This document shows, in pieces, positions 1 through 5,530 of a DNA stretch of 6,852 nucleotides; within the stretch, counting starts at the first letter, position 1, and each line of letters opens with the position of its first letter. The position numbers and the translations under genes are program-made. Below the pieces are notes generated by a model. The model saw only the letters and a program-made list of their open reading frames with translations. It was not told where the DNA came from and did no database searches. Source of the stretch: Deferribacteraceae bacterium (GTDB lineage Bacteria; Chrysiogenota; Deferribacteres; Deferribacterales; JAISNW01); contig JAITJJ010000197.1 of NCBI GenBank assembly GCA_031278965.1, positions 1 to 6,852 of the forward strand, written 5' to 3'.

Positions 1-39
1 CTCCTTGGAAAAATGAACCCGTTCTGGAAGGGGCATTAG
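1..39 (+). CDS. 3' end of upstream gene, probably nifD (MoFe protein alpha subunit)
   Basis: An open frame enters from the left edge and stops with TAG at 37-39, leaving only 12 readable codons (LLGKMNPFWKGH). The fragment is too short to identify by itself. The call rests on context: nifK follows after 15 bases with its own strong ribosome site, and nifD directly precedes nifK in almost every Mo-nitrogenase operon. A short aromatic/basic tail is plausible for a NifD C-terminus, but this is inference. If correct, the missing upstream part encodes the subunit that binds FeMo-co. Confidence 0.5.
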   Translation, partial: LLGKMNPFWKGH

Positions 40-42
40 TGG

Positions 43-49
43 AAGGAGG
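43..49 (+). promoter_or_regulatory. Strong ribosome binding site for nifK
   Basis: AAGGAGG is a near-perfect match to the anti-Shine-Dalgarno. Two in-frame ATG codons follow, at 52 and 55. The spacer is 2 bases to the first and 5 bases to the second, so ATG 55 is the better start. The choice changes the protein by one methionine only. Confidence 0.8.
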
Positions 50-54
50 GGATG

Positions 55-1419
55 ATGCTTGATCTGACACCGTCAATTATAATAGAGAGGGAAGCTCTTA
101 GGATTAACCCTTGCAAAACCTGTCAACCGGTGGGCGCGCTATATGCCGCTTTAGGCGTGCATAGGTGTATGCCTCACAGTCACGGCTCGCAAGGATGCGC
201 AAGCTATCACAGAACATTTTTAAGCAGACACTTTAAAGAGCCCGCCATAGCATCCACAAGCTCTTTTACGGAAGGAGCGTCTGTTTTCGGCGGAGGCGCC
301 AACATCCGCACATCCGTAAAAAATGTTTTTGATATTTACAAACCCGATATTATCGCCGTTCATACCACCTGCCTCTCCGAAACCATAGGAGACGATATGA
401 ATGCGTATATTCAAGATATGGAGATACCGGACGGGAAGTATGTAGTTCATGCCAACACCCCAAGTTATGTGGGAAGCCATATCAACGGTTATTTTAATAT
501 GATGTCGGGGTTTATAAACTACCTTAGCAAAAAGAGCGGGAGATCCAACGGGAAGGCAGGAATTTTCCCCGGATTTGTAAACCCTGGCGATATGCGGGAA
601 TTAAAGAGGATTGCCAAGCTCATCGGCGCTTCGATTATCCTCTTCCCCGATACAAGTATGGTTATGGATGCCCCCATGACCGGAAACTATTCCATGTATC
701 CCAAAGGGGGAACCGGTATACCAGAGATAGAAAGTCTGGGGGACTGCAACCGTGTTTTTGCATTAGGCGAGCTTACAAGCGAGGAACCTGCCAATATCCT
801 CCTTAGAAAGTGCGGGGTTGCCTATACTACACTTCCGCTCCCACTCGGTATAGAGAATACGGATCTCTTTTTAATGAAACTCTCCCGTTGGGCAAAAAAT
901 GAAGTGCCCTATGAACTTGAGGAGGAGCGGGGGCAGCTTTTGGATGTAATTCTTGATTCCCACTTTTACCTCTCTGACAAGAGCGTCGCCGTATTCGGAG
1001 ATCCGGACACGGTTTTAGGGCTTACGAGCCTATTGTTAGAGATGGGGATGATCCCCAAATATGTTATTACCGGCACTCCAGGGGATGCTTTCAAAAGAAA
1101 GGCGGACGCGCTTTTTAAAAAATACGGGAGAACGGATTGCAAAGCCAAAGCCCCCGCGGATCTCTTTGAACTGCACCAATGGATAAAAAATGACAGTATT
1201 GATCTTCTGATCGGAACTTCCTACGGCAAGCAGATTGCTAAAGCTGAAGATATTCCGTTTGTGCGGGCGGGTTTTCCTATCCTTGATCGTTATGTCCACT
1301 CCTATTTCCCGATGCTGGGTTATGCTGGGGCGCTCCGTCTTGCAGAAAAGATAACCTGCGCCCTTATGGACAGGCAGGATAGGGATGCGGCAGACGAAGA
1401 TCTTGAAGCGGTAATGTAG
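55..1419 (+). CDS. nifK: Nitrogenase MoFe protein beta subunit NifK
   Basis: NifK pairs with NifD in the cytoplasmic alpha2-beta2 MoFe protein that reduces N2 to ammonia, and supplies half of the ligands of the P-cluster [8Fe-7S], which passes electrons from NifH to FeMo-co. Numbered from ATG 55 (454 aa), the three P-cluster cysteines are visible: C23 in NPCKTCQP, C48 in HGSQGC, and C106 in TTCLSETIGDD. The serine that corresponds to the P-cluster Ser188 of Azotobacter NifK is S137 in TPSYVGSH. The C-terminal FPILDR (407-412) and LGYAGA are also standard for NifK. Only about 16 residues precede the INP motif, so the roughly 50-residue N-terminal extension of proteobacterial NifK is absent, as in the Clostridium pasteurianum form. 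An extra cysteine, C20, sits three residues before C23. It could in principle be VnfK or AnfK, but the direct link to nifE and nifN-B and the close match to Mo-type motifs favour NifK. Confidence 0.95.
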   Translation: MLDLTPSIIIEREALRINPCKTCQPVGALYAALGVHRCMPHSHGSQGCASYHRTFLSRHFKEPAIASTSSFTEGASVFGGGANIRTSVKNVFDIYKPDIIAVHTTCLSETIGDDMNAYIQDMEIPDGKYVVHANTPSYVGSHINGYFNMMSGFINYLSKKSGRSNGKAGIFPGFVNPGDMRELKRIAKLIGASIILFPDTSMVMDAPMTGNYSMYPKGGTGIPEIESLGDCNRVFALGELTSEEPANILLRKCGVAYTTLPLPLGIENTDLFLMKLSRWAKNEVPYELEEERGQLLDVILDSHFYLSDKSVAVFGDPDTVLGLTSLLLEMGMIPKYVITGTPGDAFKRKADALFKKYGRTDCKAKAPADLFELHQWIKNDSIDLLIGTSYGKQIAKAEDIPFVRAGFPILDRYVHSYFPMLGYAGALRLAEKITCALMDRQDRDAADEDLEAVM

Positions 1420-1421
1420 CC

Positions 1422-2792
1422 ATGACAATCGCCAGCCGCCCAAACACTGATATTAAGTCCGATATTCTGGACGACCGAAAAGAGTCCATCGCCTACGGCA
1501 AAAGCGGCGGCAGCATATGCTGTGAAAAAAACAGCGTTTCCGGCGCCGTAAGTCAGAGGGCGTGTGTTTACTCCGGTGCAAGAGTTGTTCTAAATCCTAT
1601 TACGGATGCGGTGCATATCGTTCACGGCCCTATCGGGTGTGCAAGCTATACTTGGGATATAAGGGGAAGCCTCACTGGGGGGAGTTCTCTGTTCCGCAAC
1701 AGCTTTTCCACAGATCTTGCAGAAAGAGATGTTATCTTCGGCGGAGCGGAGAAGCTGACCAGGGCGGTGGACGAGGCTGCTGCATTATATAATCCGAAAT
1801 TGATATTTATATATGCCACCTGTATTGTGGGGGTTATAGGGGACGATGTGGAAGCTGTTTGCAGAGAAGCGGAGAAGCGCCATAAGATTCGGGTTATCCC
1901 AGTAAAGTCCGCCGGGTTTTCCGGCAATAAATCACTTGGTTACCGCTTGGCGTGTGAAGCTATTATGAAAATTATATCAAACGGGGCGGGAGTATCTTTT
2001 CGGCAAGGGGTTAATATCTTGGGGGATTTTAACCTTGCGGGGGAGATATGGATCATAGAAAGCTATTTCAGGAAGTTGGGAATACCTGTTAAGTCTGTTA
2101 TTACGGGGGATTCCAGCTATGAGAGGTTGCTTAAAGCTCCGAGTGCCGCCTTAAATATAGTTCAATGTGCGGGCTCTATGACCTACCTTGCCAAACGGAT
2201 GGAAGAAGAGTTTGGAATCCCATATATTAAAGTTAGTTTTTTCGGTATGGAGGATACATCCTCCGCCCTTCTTCGCTCAGCGGAAGCTCTGCAAAACGAA
2301 GAAGCGGTGAAGCGGGCTGAAGCGTTTATAAAAGAGGAAGAAGAAGCGCTTATTCCGTTTAACGCGGCGTATCGCCCATATCTTGAGGGAAAGCGGGCGG
2401 CGGTATATGTGGGAGGCGGTTTTAAGGCAATCTCTTTAGTTCGCCAGTTTGCTTCCATGGGGATAAAAACTGTCGTGGTGGGAACCCAGACAGGGCAAGC
2501 CGAAGATTATGCAATCCTTGCAGGTCTGGTGGGAGATAACGCCGTAATCTTGGATGATGCAAATCCTGCGGAGCTTGAAACGTTTATGAAAGAGAAAGGG
2601 GCGGATATATTGGTGGGCGGCGTTAAAGAACGTCCCCTTGCCTATAAACTTGGAATAGCTTTCTGTGACCACAACCACGAGCGCAAACACCCGTTGGCGG
2701 GTTATGCCGGGGTTAGATGCTTTACAAAAGAGATACACCTATCCATGAACAGCCCTGTGTGGGGCTATCTCTCTCAAGAGGCTTTTGCATAA
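1422..2792 (+). CDS. nifE: FeMo-cofactor scaffold protein NifE
   Basis: NifE pairs with NifN to form the NifEN scaffold, a structural relative of NifDK on which the NifB-made cluster gains Mo and homocitrate before transfer to NifDK. The 456-residue protein carries the diagnostic NifE run SQRACVYSGARVVLNP (45-60), then HGPIGCASYTWDIRGS (68-83) and YATCIVGVIGDD (131-142). Cysteines C48, C73 and C134 are the expected ligands of the P-cluster-like [4Fe-4S] site. C249 in NIVQCAGS lies where Azotobacter NifE Cys250, a proposed holder of the precursor cluster, is expected; this alignment was done by eye. DHNHERKHPLAGYAG (416-430) is a typical NifE C-terminal motif. The ATG lies 2 bases after the nifK stop with no good ribosome site, so translation is probably coupled to nifK. 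The length is normal and no frame damage is seen. Confidence 0.95.
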   Translation: MTIASRPNTDIKSDILDDRKESIAYGKSGGSICCEKNSVSGAVSQRACVYSGARVVLNPITDAVHIVHGPIGCASYTWDIRGSLTGGSSLFRNSFSTDLAERDVIFGGAEKLTRAVDEAAALYNPKLIFIYATCIVGVIGDDVEAVCREAEKRHKIRVIPVKSAGFSGNKSLGYRLACEAIMKIISNGAGVSFRQGVNILGDFNLAGEIWIIESYFRKLGIPVKSVITGDSSYERLLKAPSAALNIVQCAGSMTYLAKRMEEEFGIPYIKVSFFGMEDTSSALLRSAEALQNEEAVKRAEAFIKEEEEALIPFNAAYRPYLEGKRAAVYVGGGFKAISLVRQFASMGIKTVVVGTQTGQAEDYAILAGLVGDNAVILDDANPAELETFMKEKGADILVGGVKERPLAYKLGIAFCDHNHERKHPLAGYAGVRCFTKEIHLSMNSPVWGYLSQEAFA

Positions 2793-2795
2793 TTT

Positions 2796-2801
2796 AAGGG
2801 G
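2796..2801 (+). promoter_or_regulatory. Ribosome binding site that decides the nifN-B start
   Basis: AAGGGG lies just past the nifE stop, 10 bases before the in-frame ATG at 2812. The frame is open from a TTG at 2785, inside the end of nifE, but that codon has no useful site in front of it and would add nine unconserved residues. The ATG at 2804 is out of frame. ATG 2812 is therefore preferred, with a slightly long spacer. Confidence 0.6.
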
Positions 2802-2811
2802 AAATGAATTC

Positions 2812-5487
2812 ATGTGTGACGCACTTAAAGATCTAAGCGTAAACCCGTGTAAAATGTGTATGCCTATGGGGAGCGTTACCGCTTTCTGCGGAGTTAGAGG
2901 GGCAATGAATATCCTTCACGGCTCGCAGGGGTGTGCCACTTATATCCGCCGCCATATGGCAACCCACTATAACGAACCCGTGGATATCGCATCATCGTCC
3001 CTTACGGAGAACGGAACTGTATTCGGCGGGGAAGCCAACCTTATAAAAGGGCTCGATAACCTTATAAAGCTCTATAACCCGGAAGTTATAGGGATATCCA
3101 CCACCTGCCTTGCGGAAACCATCGGCGAAGATATAGATAAGATGGTTCAGGATTATCTCTCGGAGAGGGGGGATATTAAGACCAAAATAATTACCGTATC
3201 CGCCGCCGGTTATGCAGGCAGTCAATATGAAGGTTTTTTCAAGGCACAGCGGGCTATCGTGGAGCAAACCGTTCTCCCGTCTCCGAAAAGCGGTAAGATT
3301 AATATTATAACCGGTATCTTAAGCCCTGCGGATATACGTTTTATAAAAGATATTCTAAAGGAAACAGGGCTTGATTATATGCTCATTACAGACCTGTCTG
3401 AAAATCTGGACGGCGAATTTGAAAGATATTACAGCCGCCTTTCAAAATACGGAACAGCTATAGATGAAATCTCCCGTATGTCAGGCGCAAAACTTACTCT
3501 AGAGCTCACTCCTTTTATAAGAGATGAACTCTCCGCCGGTTTATATTTGGAAAAGAATTTCGGAGTGCCGCTGAAACGTCTAAATCTCCCCGTGGGGCTT
3601 AGGGATACGGATGCATTTATATCCGCTCTTATAGAGGCTGGGGGAAGAGTGACTGACCGCCTCAGAAAAGAGCGCGGGCGTTATCTGGATGCCATGGCGG
3701 ATTCCCATAAATACAACTCCGAAGCGCGTTGCGCTGTGTTCGGAGAGCCGGATTTTGTTTATTCTGTCTGCCGCCTTTTAACTGAAAACGGTTCTTTTAC
3801 AGCCCTTGCTGCCACAGGTTCAGAGTGTAAAGCCTTAATCCCCGCAATCCGCCGGGAATTAGAGGAGAGCAGAGGGTTCCATCTGGAAGAAGAGGGGTTA
3901 ATCTTTGATGAAACAGATTTCGGGGATATTGAAGACTCTCTGAAAATTGCGGGGGTAAACCTCCTTATAGGGAGTTCTGACGGGAGGCGTATGGAGGAAA
4001 AATACCATTTGCCGTTGGTGCGCTGCGCCTTCCCCATTCACGACCATGTGGGCGGGCAGCGGGTAAGAACCCTCGGTTATGACGGAAGCCTGATCTTGCT
4101 TGATCGGATAACCAACGCCCTTTTAAGCGTAACGGAACATACCTTCAGAAACGAACTGTACCAAAAATTTTATCCGAATTCCCCTAAATCCTCCGCTGAG
4201 AATGGGGAGACAGTGCTAGCAAAAATTCAAGGTTGCCGTGAATCAGCCCCAAACCTGTCAGCCGTCAACAAACGTCACCCCTGTTTTAACGGGTGCGGTT
4301 CCGACTATGCCCGCATACACCTTCCGGTGGCGCCCAACTGCAATATAAAGTGCAATTACTGTGTCCGCAAATTTGACTGCCCCAATGAGAGCAGGCCGGG
4401 TACAGCTTCCCGCATTATCACGCCGGAGGAGGCTCTTGAGAAGTATCTCTACGCTAAAGCAAGGCTGGATAACCTTACGGTGGTTGGGATAGCAGGACCG
4501 GGTGATGCTCTGGCGGATTTTAAGAAAACCAAGGAAACCTTAACCCTAATCAGAGAGGCGGATCCTAATGCTATATTCTGCGTGTCAACCAACGGACTGC
4601 TTCTTCCGTATTATGCAGATGATCTTGCAAAATTGGGGGTATCCCACGTTACGGTGACAATAAATGCCGTGGAACCTGCCATAGGCGCAAAGATCTATGA
4701 AAATATAAGCCTCATGGGGGTTAGCTACAGCGGGGAGGCAGGAGCGGCGCTCCTTATGGCAAACCAATTTGCGGGAGTAAGTCGCCTTAAAGCGCTTGGG
4801 ATAACCTGTAAGATAAATACTGTTATGCTGAAAGGGATAAACGACACTCATATCTCTGAAGTTGCGGATAAGGCGAAGGGGTTGGGGGCGGATTTGGGAA
4901 ATATAATGCAATTGATCCCTGTCTGCGGGAGTGCTTTTGAAAACGCTCCCCTCGTAAGCAATATGGAGATTCAGGAGATACGGAAAGCGTGCTCCGCAAT
5001 CCTCCCGCAGATGTATCACTGCAGGCAGTGCCGGGCGGACGCAGTAGGCACTCTGGATAACGATCTCTCCCGGACTTTCTGGGAAACGGAGCTAACGGAG
5101 GAAAAGAGCGCCTCAAGCATTAGCGAAGGCGCTCACTCCCTCTTATTTGCCGTTTCCTCCAAAGGGGGGATTCTGGTAGACCAGCACTTCGGACACGCGG
5201 AAGAATTTTATATTTACGAATATAAAAACTCTGAAGTTCGCTTTAAAGAAAAGAGGAGCGTTTATAAATACTGTAACGGCAAGGCCGGTTGTGACGATCA
5301 GGCGGATAAGATGGATTTCATTATGAACGCCATAAGCGGGTGCAGTTGCGTGCTCTCCATGAGAATAGGCGAAAATCCTAAGGCAAAATTAAATGGTATG
5401 GGGATAAAAACCTTCGTCACCTATGATAAGATAGAGGATGCAGTTTTGCAAGCCGCGAAAACTCTGGGAATTCCCCGGACTGTTTAG
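2812..5487 (+). CDS. nifN-B: NifN-NifB fusion with C-terminal NifX-like domain (FeMo-co biosynthesis)
   Basis: This is a single 891-residue polypeptide with no internal stop. Residues 1-445 are a NifN domain, the partner of NifE, with C16 (NPCKMC), C41 (HGSQGC) and C99 (STTCLAETIGED), and PIHDH plus LGYDGS near its end. Residues 446-485 look like an unconserved linker. Residues 486-750 are NifB, the radical-SAM enzyme that fuses [4Fe-4S] units, with a SAM-derived methyl carbon and added sulfur, into NifB-co. Its marks are HPCFNGCG (489-496), the CX3CX2C SAM-cluster motif C510/C514/C517, GIAGPGDA (559-566), VSTNGL (591-596), LKGIND (673-678) and HCRQC (736-740). Residues 776-891 are a NifX/dinitrogenase-cofactor-type domain with DQHFGH (790-795), YCNGKAGC and MRIGENPKAKL. 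NifN-B fusions of about this size are known from Clostridium pasteurianum and other anaerobes. It is the last gene of the plus-strand run. The NifN part resembles NifK more than NifE and keeps all three NifK-type cysteines. Confidence 0.95.
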   Translation: MCDALKDLSVNPCKMCMPMGSVTAFCGVRGAMNILHGSQGCATYIRRHMATHYNEPVDIASSSLTENGTVFGGEANLIKGLDNLIKLYNPEVIGISTTCLAETIGEDIDKMVQDYLSERGDIKTKIITVSAAGYAGSQYEGFFKAQRAIVEQTVLPSPKSGKINIITGILSPADIRFIKDILKETGLDYMLITDLSENLDGEFERYYSRLSKYGTAIDEISRMSGAKLTLELTPFIRDELSAGLYLEKNFGVPLKRLNLPVGLRDTDAFISALIEAGGRVTDRLRKERGRYLDAMADSHKYNSEARCAVFGEPDFVYSVCRLLTENGSFTALAATGSECKALIPAIRRELEESRGFHLEEEGLIFDETDFGDIEDSLKIAGVNLLIGSSDGRRMEEKYHLPLVRCAFPIHDHVGGQRVRTLGYDGSLILLDRITNALLSVTEHTFRNELYQKFYPNSPKSSAENGETVLAKIQGCRESAPNLSAVNKRHPCFNGCGSDYARIHLPVAPNCNIKCNYCVRKFDCPNESRPGTASRIITPEEALEKYLYAKARLDNLTVVGIAGPGDALADFKKTKETLTLIREADPNAIFCVSTNGLLLPYYADDLAKLGVSHVTVTINAVEPAIGAKIYENISLMGVSYSGEAGAALLMANQFAGVSRLKALGITCKINTVMLKGINDTHISEVADKAKGLGADLGNIMQLIPVCGSAFENAPLVSNMEIQEIRKACSAILPQMYHCRQCRADAVGTLDNDLSRTFWETELTEEKSASSISEGAHSLLFAVSSKGGILVDQHFGHAEEFYIYEYKNSEVRFKEKRSVYKYCNGKAGCDDQADKMDFIMNAISGCSCVLSMRIGENPKAKLNGMGIKTFVTYDKIEDAVLQAAKTLGIPRTV
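5106..5134. repeat. Inverted repeat inside nifN-B, at the NifB/NifX-like linker
   Basis: A perfect 8-bp stem, GAGCGCCT (5106-5113) with AGGCGCTC (5127-5134), encloses a 13-base loop. It encodes residues in the low-complexity serine-rich linker (about 765-775) between the NifB and NifX-like domains. Pyrimidine-rich sequence follows (actccctcttattt). It could form an mRNA hairpin that slows the ribosome, reduces read-through, or is chance. No function is shown. Confidence 0.5.
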
Positions 5488-5494
5488 GTTGTTT

Positions 5495-5526
5495 AAAAGT
5501 CCAAAATACGGGCAGATTATTGCCCG
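5495..5526 (-). terminator. Candidate intrinsic terminator between convergent genes
   Basis: In the 43-base gap, CGGGCA (5509-5514) pairs perfectly with TGCCCG (5521-5526) around a 6-base loop. Read on the minus strand, the stem comes just after the beta-helix gene's TGA and is followed by TATTTTGGACTTTT, an interrupted T-rich tract, so it fits best as that gene's terminator. On the plus strand the sequence after the stem is not T-rich, so it would be a weak terminator for the nif operon unless aided. The stem is short, which limits confidence. Confidence 0.5.
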
Positions 5527-5530
5527 GCGT

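Noticed and set aside
1..60. Sigma-54 (-24/-12) or other promoter before nifK
   Set aside because: No convincing TGGCAC-N5-TTGC pattern is present in this short gap. The gene is most likely read from a promoter upstream of the window.
52..1419. Alternative nitrogenase subunit (VnfK or AnfK) or a nitrogenase-like reductase such as BchB/ChlB
   Set aside because: All three P-cluster cysteines and the serine are in NifK context, the motifs match Mo-type short NifK, and the gene is followed directly by nifE and nifN-B. No anfG/vnfG-like small subunit gene is present between the genes.
2785..2811. TTG start at 2785 for the NifN-B protein, overlapping nifE by 8 bases
   Set aside because: It has no ribosome site in front and would add nine residues not expected for NifN. 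ATG 2812 has AAGGGG upstream and begins close to the conserved NPCKMC motif.
4140..4275. NifN/NifB fusion as a sequencing or assembly artefact
   Set aside because: The frame runs through the linker without a stop or shift, codon use looks even on both sides, and the same fusion is known in other anaerobes.
220..5116. Several minus-strand open frames of 60-144 codons under nifK, nifE and nifN-B
   Set aside because: All lie antisense to strongly conserved nif coding sequence. None gives a sensible protein or has a supporting ribosome site.
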